The translations under genes and the position numbers were made by a program. This document shows positions 14,113 through 21,136 of a DNA stretch of 21,988 nucleotides, piece by piece; position 1 is the stretch's first letter, and the number at the start of each line of letters is the position of its first letter. Below the pieces are notes generated by a model, which searched no databases, was not told the origin of the DNA, and worked only from the letters and a program-made list of their open reading frames with translations. The stretch comes from a bacterium UBP2_UBA2255 (lineage in GTDB: Bacteria; Edwardsbacteria; AC1; EtOH8). The stretch spans positions 2,988 to 24,975 of the forward strand of contig DDXR01000013.1 of assembly GCA_002347565.1 (NCBI GenBank), read 5' to 3'.

Positions 14113-14505
14113 TTAACGCTTGGAGAACTGGAACCGCTTGCGGGCTTTCTTCTGCCCGTACTTCTTGCGCTCCTTCTCGCGCGGGTCGCGGGTCAGCAAT
14201 TTGGCGGCCTTGAGCGCCGGCTTGAGCTCGGCCTGATAGCCCACCAGGGCGCGGGTGATTGCCATCCGCAGGGCTCCGGCCTGACCGGCCACGCCGCCGC
14301 CGTCGAGCTTGGCGACCACGTCGAACTTGCCGATGGTGGAGGTCAGCTCCATGGGCTGCTTGACCAGCATCACCAGGGTGGGGCGGCAGAAGTACTCCTC
14401 GCAGCCCTTGCCGTTGACCGTGAACTTGCCCTGGCCGGGCCTCAGCCTCACCTGGGCGACGGAGCGTTTGCGCCGTCCCGTGGCGCTGAACACTGAATCT
14501 GACAT
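14113..14505 (-). CDS. rpsI: Ribosomal protein S9
   Basis: S9 is a small-subunit head protein whose C-terminal tail reaches the P-site tRNA. The 130-residue protein has the family signature regions ATGRRKRSVAQVRLRPGQGK, KFDVVAKLDGGGVAGQAGALRM and ITRALVGYQAELKPALK. It ends with the basic GQKKARKRFQFSKR and the hallmark C-terminal Lys-Arg. It follows rplM after 17 nt, with GGAG upstream of the ATG at 14505. rplM-rpsI is one of the most conserved bacterial gene pairs. Nothing in the protein is odd. Confidence 0.98.
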   Translation of the reverse strand: MSDSVFSATGRRKRSVAQVRLRPGQGKFTVNGKGCEEYFCRPTLVMLVKQPMELTSTIGKFDVVAKLDGGGVAGQAGALRMAITRALVGYQAELKPALKAAKLLTRDPREKERKKYGQKKARKRFQFSKR

Positions 14506-14522
14506 GGCTTCTCCTGTGCGGG

Positions 14523-14954
14523 CTAGAAGGTGAGCGCCGTGGGCCGCTGGGCCGCGTGGGGGTGCGTATCCCCGGCGTAGACGTGCAGTTTTCGGAAGTT
14601 GGACCGGCCGATGGTGGTCTTGGGCAGCATGCCCTTGACCGCCAGCTCGATCACCCGGGCGGGCCGGGTCTTGAGCAGCTTGCCGTAGTCGATGACGCGC
14701 AGGCCGCCCTGGTACCCCGAGTGGCGGTAGGCTTTCTTGTCGGAGGCCTTGGCCCCGGTCAGGCGGACCTTCGCGGCGTTGATCACCACCACGTGGTCGC
14801 CGCAGTCGACGTGCGGCGTGAACTGGGGCCGGGTCTTGCCCCGCAGAATCATGGCGCTTTTGGTGGCCAGCCGCCCCAGCGAGCGGCCGGAAGCGTCGAT
14901 CACGAACCAGCGCTGGGGGACTTCCCCCGGCTTGGCGAAGTAGGTGGTTTTCAT
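14523..14954 (-). CDS. rplM: Ribosomal protein L13
   Basis: L13 is an early-assembly large-subunit protein. The 143-residue product carries RWFVIDASGRSLGRLATKSAMILRGK in two overlapping conserved segments. It also has FTPHVDCGDHVVVINAAKVRLTG, KKAYRHSGYQGGLR, the signature region VKGMLPKTTIGR and KLHVYAGDTHPHAAQRP. It is the first gene of the operon, with a promoter 75-105 nt upstream and a hairpin in its leader. The ATG at 14954 is preceded by a GGGATGGGA stretch that may serve as a weak ribosome site. L13 is known to repress its own operon in some bacteria, so the leader hairpin is a natural candidate site. Confidence 0.98.
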   Translation of the reverse strand: MKTTYFAKPGEVPQRWFVIDASGRSLGRLATKSAMILRGKTRPQFTPHVDCGDHVVVINAAKVRLTGAKASDKKAYRHSGYQGGLRVIDYGKLLKTRPARVIELAVKGMLPKTTIGRSNFRKLHVYAGDTHPHAAQRPTALTF

Positions 14955-14988
14955 CTATCCCATCCCTTTTTGGTAAAAAATACTCATG

Positions 14989-15011
14989 CGCCCTCGTACG
15001 TGACGGGGGCG
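14989..15011 (-). promoter_or_regulatory. Hairpin in the rplM leader
   Basis: Nine-nt arms CGCCCCCGT and ACGAGGGCG pair with one C-A mismatch around a 5-nt loop. Seven nt later comes a run of six T residues, then the rplM ribosome site. The gap between stem and T run argues against a standard terminator. Autoregulation by L13 or a weak attenuator is possible. Confidence 0.45.
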
Positions 15012-15029
15012 AAAAGCGATAAGCTATGG

Positions 15030-15059
15030 AATATACTATAAATTATGGTGATTTGTCAA
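15030..15059 (-). promoter_or_regulatory. Sigma70-like promoter of the rplM-rpsI-rpsB-tsf-pyrH-frr operon
   Basis: A consensus -35 box TTGACA (15054-15059), an AT-rich 18-nt spacer and a -10 box TATATT (15030-15035) lie about 75 nt upstream of rplM. The surrounding AT-rich stretch stands out from the GC-rich genes. The predicted leader is about 70 nt long and contains the hairpin at 14989-15011. Confidence 0.85.
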
Positions 15060-15122
15060 GGGAAAACTGGGTTATGTCCAATGCGCTCCCGGTCTATTCT
15101 ATGGTGGCGGTATTTCTAACGC

Positions 15123-15148
15123 AAAAATCCCCGCGTGCGGGGATTTTT
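15123..15148. terminator. Symmetrical intrinsic terminator after the PorV-like gene
   Basis: Perfect 11-bp arms AAAAATCCCCG and CGGGGATTTTT enclose a 4-nt loop. A-rich and T-rich flanks allow termination on either strand. It closes the minus-strand secretion operon about 235 nt after its last stop codon and shields the rplM promoter. Confidence 0.9.
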
Positions 15149-15159
15149 ACGCTGTCACG

Positions 15160-15179
15160 GTCGATTATAATTTATCGAC
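15160..15179. repeat. Short AT-rich inverted repeat
   Basis: GTCGAT and ATCGAC flank an 8-nt AT-rich centre containing TATAAT. It could be a regulator site or a small hairpin upstream of the terminator. No function is assigned. Confidence 0.35.
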
Positions 15180-15384
15180 TGCCGCGCGTAGTGCCGCTGG
15201 TGACCGATTGGTTCAAATCATTCCCCAACCGCGCGCGGAAACAATCAATGCAGTGGAGCCAGCACTGCCGGACCGGCCAATCCTCCCGTCAACGTCATCC
15301 CATGCCAAGCATCCATACGGCTGATTGGGGCCCGCATCCCATCCTCGGCGGAGGCCGCTTCCCATCAGCCTGTGCTGCCGGTGC

Positions 15385-16350
15385 CTAGATCCTGAAGTTC
15401 GCGCTCACCCGGTGGGTGCTGCCCAAGTCGTGCCTGCCGAAGCCGTAGTCGAGTCTCAGCCGCCAGAACGACAGGCCGGCGCCCATCGTTGCGCCCTGGC
15501 CGTCGTGTCCGGCCCGCAGGGCGGCCAGCCCCCGGTAACTCAGCTCCGCACCCGCCCGGTTGCGCAGCAGCGGGTCGTCGGCCGTTTCCCAGCACAGCAG
15601 CGCCGCGGTCCGCAACCCGGGGATGGCCAGGGCGTAGGCCGCGCCGAATCGCGCGCCCATGGGGCGGACGTCCTGGTGTTCCCGGGGCGTGTTCCACGAA
15701 ATGGCCGTGCCGCCCAGGTCGGAGATCACCAGGCCCAGGGTCAGCGCCCCCCAGCGCCTGCCGCCCGGGCCGCCGCCGCCGAGCTCCCCCGGCCAGGCCT
15801 GCGCCTGCAGGCCCAGGTCCAGTCCGATGCCGGTGGCCTGCCGGTCGTCCAACCGGTCGTAGATGGCCTTGGCGCTGCCGCCGCCGCGCAGCTCGATCCG
15901 CCGCCCGCGCAGCTCCAGCGGCCTGGTTGCCGCGGCCGACAGCAGGATCGCGTTCTCGTTGTCGCCGAACGTACCCTGCGGCGGCGTGCCCACGGTGTGC
16001 GAGAACCGCGGGATGCCGTCGACGCCGAAACGGATCCATCCGGCGCCCAACGCCAGCCGTCCCATCGGCCAGGCCAGTGCGATGGCATCGTGTCTGGCCA
16101 GTCCGCCGAACAGCTCGGTATGCGCCATCATGATCTCGGGGCCGGCGATCCGCGCCAAGCCGGCCGGGTTCCAGTGGACCGCGCCCGGGTCGTCCGCCAG
16201 CGGTCCGTAGGCCCCTCCCATGGCATAGGCCCGGGCGCCCACCGGCAGGCTGAGGAACTCGCCGGCGAAGCGCTCGGCCCGGGCGCCGCCTGCGGCGAGC
16301 ACGGCGGACAGCGCGGCCGCCGTCAATGTATGCCGGTATTGCCGCCTCAT
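15385..16350 (-). CDS. PorV/PorQ-like outer membrane beta-barrel protein
   Basis: The 321-residue product starts with a basic N-terminus and a hydrophobic stretch (TAAALSAVLAAGGARA), a typical signal peptide with likely cleavage near residue 25. The mature protein opens with the PorV/UPF0164 (FadL-like) hallmark: FLSLPVGARAYAMGGAYGPL followed by ADDPGAVHWNPAGLA. Many alternating beta strands follow, and it ends with an aromatic/hydrophobic strand (VSANFRI) suited to outer-membrane assembly. In Bacteroidetes PorV shuttles type IX cargo from the translocon to the PorU sortase at the cell surface. The ATG at 16350 overlaps the stop of the PorU-like gene by 4 bp (ATGA), so the two are coupled. 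The longer upstream frame is shadow. The family is sound; equivalence to true PorV rather than another family member is inferred from the neighbour. Confidence 0.85.
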   Translation of the reverse strand: MRRQYRHTLTAAALSAVLAAGGARAERFAGEFLSLPVGARAYAMGGAYGPLADDPGAVHWNPAGLARIAGPEIMMAHTELFGGLARHDAIALAWPMGRLALGAGWIRFGVDGIPRFSHTVGTPPQGTFGDNENAILLSAAATRPLELRGRRIELRGGGSAKAIYDRLDDRQATGIGLDLGLQAQAWPGELGGGGPGGRRWGALTLGLVISDLGGTAISWNTPREHQDVRPMGARFGAAYALAIPGLRTAALLCWETADDPLLRNRAGAELSYRGLAALRAGHDGQGATMGAGLSFWRLRLDYGFGRHDLGSTHRVSANFRI

Positions 16351-19300
16351 CGCAGTATGGCCAGTTTGCCAGTACGGGTCGCGGTGGCCCGGCCCTGGGA
16401 CACCGACAGCGTGTAGAAGTAAACGCCGTTGGCCACCCGCCTCCCGTCGCGATCGGCCAGATCCCATTCGAAGGTGGTGACGCCGGCCCCGCACCCGCCC
16501 TCCAACGTCCTGATGTGCCGCCCGGCCACGGTGTGGATGGCCAGCGAATAGCGGTCGGCCCGGCCGCCGGCGAAGAAGTAGAACGTGGTGAGGTCACCGG
16601 TCACCGGATTGGGATAGTTGGCCGTCTCCAGCAGGGCGAACCCGGCGGCGACGCTGGCCCGGAGCTGCTGCGTCCCGGCGTTGCCGAGATTATCCACGGC
16701 GCGGAACTCCAGCAGATGATCGCCGTCGGACAGCTCCGGCGCATAGGACAGCGGCACTGCGCGGACGTCGGCCAGGCTGGCCGGCAGGCCGAGCTGGCCG
16801 CGCGGCACCGGCTGGCCGTCCTTGCGCACGGTGATGGAGTCGAGATCGACGCCGTCGGGATCCTCGACCAGCACCGAGAATCTGGGGCGGGCTACCCGGA
16901 TCACCGACCCCCACCCCACCGCTTCGCGGTCGACCCGGGCGGTGATCGCCGGCCCTGTCGAGTCGGATGACAACAGCGGCAGGAACGTCCCGATGGTCCC
17001 GGACCAGCCCGAGGCCCAGGACGAATCGACCTGCCCCGGCAGGCGGCTCCAGAAACCGCCGTCCCGGCGGTACAGGCCGGCCCGGGCCGCCGCCGCCAGG
17101 GCGGGTTCTCGGACGGCAGCCCACAGCGTCCGTCCCTCCGGCAGCGCCAGCTGGGAGTCCGTGAACGAGACGGCGAAGGCGCACTGCGCCGTGTCGCCGC
17201 AAAGGCGCAGCCCGGGCTGGCGCAGGGGCCGCAGGGGCGAATCCGGGCCGAGCTCGATCCGCTCGACCGCGGTCACCGCGCTGTCGGACAGGCAGGAATC
17301 GGGCAGCCGCCAGCGGAACACACCGGCGAAGCTCGTGACTTCCCCGCCGCTGCCGCCGACGCCGTTGAGCTGATGGTACTCCAGGCCGTGGCGGGGAACC
17401 TGCAGGTCCGAGGACCGGTTGTTGAAGGTGTCCTGCTCGGGCGGCTGGCATAGGCGCCCGGGATCTGCCAGGAAATAGACGTACCGTGGCTCGAATCCGG
17501 ACGGGTAATCCAGCCCGAATTCCCGCACGGTCCCGGCCTTGATGGTGTCGATCCGGGAGACGCCGATCAGGGTGTCGCCGGACGTGGTGTAGGCGTGCAC
17601 GGCCACATCCAGGGCGTCGGTCTCGCCCGCATTGCGGAGCTTGCCGTAAAGCGTCAGCCGCCGCCTGCCCCCCAGCCTCGCCGCCGAGGGGTCGGACAAC
17701 GGGACCAAGTCCGGCCGCCGCCTGATCCGGCAGCGCTGGAACGGCCCGTAGCGGGCGCCTTCCGAGCCGGAGTACCACACCCGGTAGTTGAGGTACTGGT
17801 TGTACCACGGCTGCGGCGGCACCGGCGCTGCCAGGGAGAAGGTGTCGCCCGCCTGGCGCACCATGGCGGCTTGCTGCAGGTCGTACAGCGTGTCGCCGGC
17901 CGAGCCGAAGGCCCACTGGCAGCGGACGCTGTCGTCAGGAACGCCGCCCGGGCTGAAGACCGCGGCTGCGACCATGATGCTGTCCCGGTCGGTGGGGCTG
18001 GCCGGCGCTGTCCGGTGGGCGGTGAACGCCGGCTGGGAAACGAAGACCGGAGCCGCGGCGGCCCAGTCCCGGACGCCATCCTTGAGGTAGACCATCACCA
18101 GTCCCTGCCCCGCCGCCGCGGTGTCGGGCACGCGCCAGGATGATCCGGCACTGCCGGCCGCGCCCGCAGTGAACGCCCGGTGGACGAGGTACCGCCCCGA
18201 GGCATCGATGAAGGAGAACAGCACGGTGGCGCCGGCGCCGAACGGCCCGGTGACCGTAACCCAGGCGCTGTCGCCCGGGTCGACCGACGGCGGGGACAGC
18301 GCGATCGACAGATCGCCGTCCGGTATCGCCAGCCGCAGGCCGGGATCGCCCAGCAGATTGTAGCTTCGCATCATCTGGGCGCCGTAGCCGAAGCTGTCAC
18401 CGCCGGACATGGCGAACAGCGACAGTTCGGCGTCGGCCGCGATGTCCCCGAACAGGCGCCGGCCGCGGTCGTTGACCGCGCCGATGAACGTCTGCTCCAT
18501 CCAGTTGTCCCACGACGGGCCGCTGCTGGCATAGACGCCGATGGCGCCGCCCGGCACGCGGAACAGCTGCTGGGACAGCGACAGCGTGTCCGGGATGTCG
18601 ATGGCCCCGCAGTAGCAGGTGAACCCCCCCACCAGGGGCCAGCGCCCCACGTTGTTGAGGCCGGCCGCCTCGGCGTTGGTGAAGAAGCTGGAATGCCCCC
18701 ACACCTGGCCGCCGCCGTGGCCGTAGTAGGCGGCGACCACGGCGCCCTCGTCGAACTGGCCGATCAGGTCGGCGGTGGAATGGGGATTGCGGCTGTAGAC
18801 CTTGGAAACCTCGAACCGCGGGTCGAGGGTGGCGCACAACCGGTCGGTGGGCGTGTAGAAGTCGTCGGTCGCGGCGCCGGGAGGCCCGGCGATCATCAGG
18901 AAATCGCGGCGCCATCGGTCGACGTAGGGCGCCTGCTCGTAGCCGCGCCGTTTGGCCTCCCACGCCTGGTAATCGGCCATGGAGTTCAGCGGCAGGCGGC
19001 CGACGGCAAGATCGGCCGCGAAATCGTCCCCGGCCACCCGGGCGTAGTAGTCGTCGTCCGGCACCGGGCCGAAGTCGTCGGTGCGCGACAGGTGGACGGG
19101 GACGAAGTCCGGCTTGCTGGTGCCGAAGTTGTTCTTGGGATCGTAGCTGCCGCCGCCCATCAGCAGGACATAGGCCGGCGGAACCTGGTAGTTGTAGTAA
19201 GCGTAACGGATGAAATCCCTGATCGCGCGGTCGCCGGCGGCGCCGTCGCCGAACTCGTCGTAGATGTCCGTGGTCAGCGCCACCAGCGCGCCCCGGAACG

Positions 19301-21134
19301 TCTGACCGCGCAGCGCCGCCAGCTGCAGCGCCTGGGCCTCCAGCTCCTCCGGCGCGATGATCAGGTACTCGGCCCGGCTGGCGGGGTTCGCCAGGTCGGA
19401 TGCGCGGTTGGCGACGACGGCCCGCGGTTTTCGCTTGTGGAGGTCGTCATCGATCACCGCGACGTAGCCGGCCGGTCCGTCGCTGCGGTCGGTGAACGTG
19501 ACGGTGTATCCCGTCCCCTGGGGGCCGGGGTCGATCCTCCCCCCGACGATGCGGCTGACGCCCGGCTTGTACACGGCGACCCGCGGGCTCGGCAGCTGCG
19601 ACACCATGAACCGGTACCGGCGGCTGTCCTGGGAGGTGTCGGGCCTGGTGAATTCCATGTACCCGGACGGCGCACGGAAGGCGCGGGGGTACTCCAGCTC
19701 GACCCAGTTCAGGAGATAGCTGTCGATGGCGTAGGGGGTGGCGCCGTGCCCCAACACCAGCAGGTTCTCACCCGGCTCGAACCAGCTCAGCGGCACCTGC
19801 GCCTGCGCCAGGCAGGGGCGCTGGCCGTCCCACACCGTGTCGATCACGGTCCGGCCGTTGAGGGTCGCCACCGCCCGGTGGTCGCCGTCGCCGGAAAGGT
19901 AGGTGAATCCGTGGAGCATCGCGCGCAGCGTCGCGGTGCCGCCGGCGCCCGTGGCGATGTCGGCCAGCGGCAGAGTCACGGCGAACGACTGGGTCTCGTC
20001 GATCCGGCGCCAGTACCAGCGGTCGCCCTGGTCGCTGTCGCGGTCCTTGAGCCTGACGAACAGGTTATCCTGCTCCAGGTGCAGCAGGTGGCGCGAGCTC
20101 AGCGCCTGCTCGGCGCCAGGCGCGTCGGGATCGCCGTCCTGGTCGATCATCCTGCCGCCGGGCAGCCCGCCCCAGGCCAGCCAGTAGACCGCGGCGTCGC
20201 TGTAGGCGTTGAAGAAGGTCCCCTCCCCCCGGGCCCGCCGGCCGAGGAACTCCAGCCGGTCGCCGGGATCGAACACGCCGTCCTCCTGCCCCGTAACGCG
20301 GAGCGGTATCTCCCGGCCGGCCAGGATCAGCTTGAACGTTCGGGGGTCGATCTGTGAGTGGTCGATGCCGGCCGCCGCCAGTTCGGCCGGTCCGACCGAG
20401 TGCCAGCCGTCGGCGTCGACCAGGATCTTCGCCGGAAGCGTGTCCGACGAACGGCGGACCCTGGCGAACGGAAATTCGGGCAGACACTGCCACTCCCGGG
20501 CCGATGCCGCATTGACGAGGTCCGGCAGCAGCATCTGGTCCCGTCTGGCAGCCGTCCGGGGCGGGGCCAGCGGGCGGTCCCCGGCAGCAGGCAGGAAATC
20601 GATCCTGACCCTGATCCGCTCGGCCCGCAGGCAGGCGTCGCGCGGCGGATCGTACTGCAGGGGATGCAGGACCACCGTCGCCAGCTTGCTGCGGCCGACC
20701 TGGGCGGGCGCCGAGATCACGGCCCTGGCGACCGGATAGGGGGACCTCGATCGGTAGATGGCGGGATCCGCGGCGGGCGCTTCGCTGGCTTCATCCAACC
20801 GGGGCGCGGGCAGCGGCGTCCCCGGGAGCAGGTCCTTCCCTTCGATGGCAACCGCTGCCAGGCGGGGGATGCGGTTGGGGGGGACGGCAAAGGCGATGCC
20901 TCGTTGCGGCAACGCCGGCGCGCCCGGCGTCACGGCGTTGAAGCAACCGGGGATGGCGTACCGCCGGTAGCGCGCGCCGGCGACAGCCACGGTCCCGGCC
21001 TCCGGCGGCCCGAACTCGCACACCAGTTCGAGCCCGGACTCGTCGCTGCGGATCAGCCGCACGCCGTCCGGGGCCGCGCCGGCCAGGTTCCAGGCGGCCA
21101 GGGTGCAGGCGGCCATGCCGGCGAGCACGCGCAT
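16347..21134 (-). CDS. Peptidase family C25 (gingipain/PorU-like) cell-surface protein with C-terminal sorting-type domain
   Basis: This is a 1595-residue secreted protein. A signal peptide (MRVLAGMAACTLAAWNLAGA) is followed by a propeptide-like N-terminal half (to about residue 590) rich in beta segments. The C25 catalytic domain is at about 590-930. It contains YVLLMGGGSYDPKNNFG, DDDYYARVAGDDFAADLAVG, the catalytic His at H806 (AAYYGHGGGQVW) and the likely nucleophile C840 in FTCYCGAIDIP, 34 residues later. Spacing and motifs match gingipain R and PorU. Ig/CARDB-like segments follow at about 1140-1240. The last 90 residues (ANYPNPVTGDLTTFYF through NGVYFYTLSVS to GKLAILR) resemble type IX sorting/FlgD-like domains. 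PorU is the type IX sortase that cleaves such domains, and the adjacent PorV-like gene supports that role. It starts 2 nt after the preceding gene. A plain surface protease is the alternative. Confidence 0.88.
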   Translation of the reverse strand: MRVLAGMAACTLAAWNLAGAAPDGVRLIRSDESGLELVCEFGPPEAGTVAVAGARYRRYAIPGCFNAVTPGAPALPQRGIAFAVPPNRIPRLAAVAIEGKDLLPGTPLPAPRLDEASEAPAADPAIYRSRSPYPVARAVISAPAQVGRSKLATVVLHPLQYDPPRDACLRAERIRVRIDFLPAAGDRPLAPPRTAARRDQMLLPDLVNAASAREWQCLPEFPFARVRRSSDTLPAKILVDADGWHSVGPAELAAAGIDHSQIDPRTFKLILAGREIPLRVTGQEDGVFDPGDRLEFLGRRARGEGTFFNAYSDAAVYWLAWGGLPGGRMIDQDGDPDAPGAEQALSSRHLLHLEQDNLFVRLKDRDSDQGDRWYWRRIDETQSFAVTLPLADIATGAGGTATLRAMLHGFTYLSGDGDHRAVATLNGRTVIDTVWDGQRPCLAQAQVPLSWFEPGENLLVLGHGATPYAIDSYLLNWVELEYPRAFRAPSGYMEFTRPDTSQDSRRYRFMVSQLPSPRVAVYKPGVSRIVGGRIDPGPQGTGYTVTFTDRSDGPAGYVAVIDDDLHKRKPRAVVANRASDLANPASRAEYLIIAPEELEAQALQLAALRGQTFRGALVALTTDIYDEFGDGAAGDRAIRDFIRYAYYNYQVPPAYVLLMGGGSYDPKNNFGTSKPDFVPVHLSRTDDFGPVPDDDYYARVAGDDFAADLAVGRLPLNSMADYQAWEAKRRGYEQAPYVDRWRRDFLMIAGPPGAATDDFYTPTDRLCATLDPRFEVSKVYSRNPHSTADLIGQFDEGAVVAAYYGHGGGQVWGHSSFFTNAEAAGLNNVGRWPLVGGFTCYCGAIDIPDTLSLSQQLFRVPGGAIGVYASSGPSWDNWMEQTFIGAVNDRGRRLFGDIAADAELSLFAMSGGDSFGYGAQMMRSYNLLGDPGLRLAIPDGDLSIALSPPSVDPGDSAWVTVTGPFGAGATVLFSFIDASGRYLVHRAFTAGAAGSAGSSWRVPDTAAAGQGLVMVYLKDGVRDWAAAAPVFVSQPAFTAHRTAPASPTDRDSIMVAAAVFSPGGVPDDSVRCQWAFGSAGDTLYDLQQAAMVRQAGDTFSLAAPVPPQPWYNQYLNYRVWYSGSEGARYGPFQRCRIRRRPDLVPLSDPSAARLGGRRRLTLYGKLRNAGETDALDVAVHAYTTSGDTLIGVSRIDTIKAGTVREFGLDYPSGFEPRYVYFLADPGRLCQPPEQDTFNNRSSDLQVPRHGLEYHQLNGVGGSGGEVTSFAGVFRWRLPDSCLSDSAVTAVERIELGPDSPLRPLRQPGLRLCGDTAQCAFAVSFTDSQLALPEGRTLWAAVREPALAAAARAGLYRRDGGFWSRLPGQVDSSWASGWSGTIGTFLPLLSSDSTGPAITARVDREAVGWGSVIRVARPRFSVLVEDPDGVDLDSITVRKDGQPVPRGQLGLPASLADVRAVPLSYAPELSDGDHLLEFRAVDNLGNAGTQQLRASVAAGFALLETANYPNPVTGDLTTFYFFAGGRADRYSLAIHTVAGRHIRTLEGGCGAGVTTFEWDLADRDGRRVANGVYFYTLSVSQGRATATRTGKLAILR

Positions 21135-21136
21135 TC

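Larger units (their letters stand above)
15060..15384. other. Intergenic region between the PorV-like gene and the rplM promoter
   Basis: These 325 nt hold no supportable gene. They contain a symmetrical terminator (15123-15148) and an AT-rich near-palindrome, GTCGAT-8 nt-ATCGAC (15160-15179). Nothing recognisable is seen in the remaining 200 nt next to the PorV-like gene. Confidence 0.7.

Noticed and set aside
12119..14116. 665-codon plus-strand frame opposite tsf and rpsB
   Set aside because: It spans two conserved genes on the other strand; its length reflects GC-rich third positions, not coding.
15026..15388. 120-codon plus-strand frame in the intergenic region
   Set aside because: It runs through the rplM promoter and across a perfect terminator hairpin, with no ribosome site or family similarity.
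18180..20357. 725-codon plus-strand frame opposite the C25 peptidase
   Set aside because: It is antisense to the catalytic domain, which shows conserved motifs in the minus frame. The product is low-complexity Val/Gly/Arg-rich.
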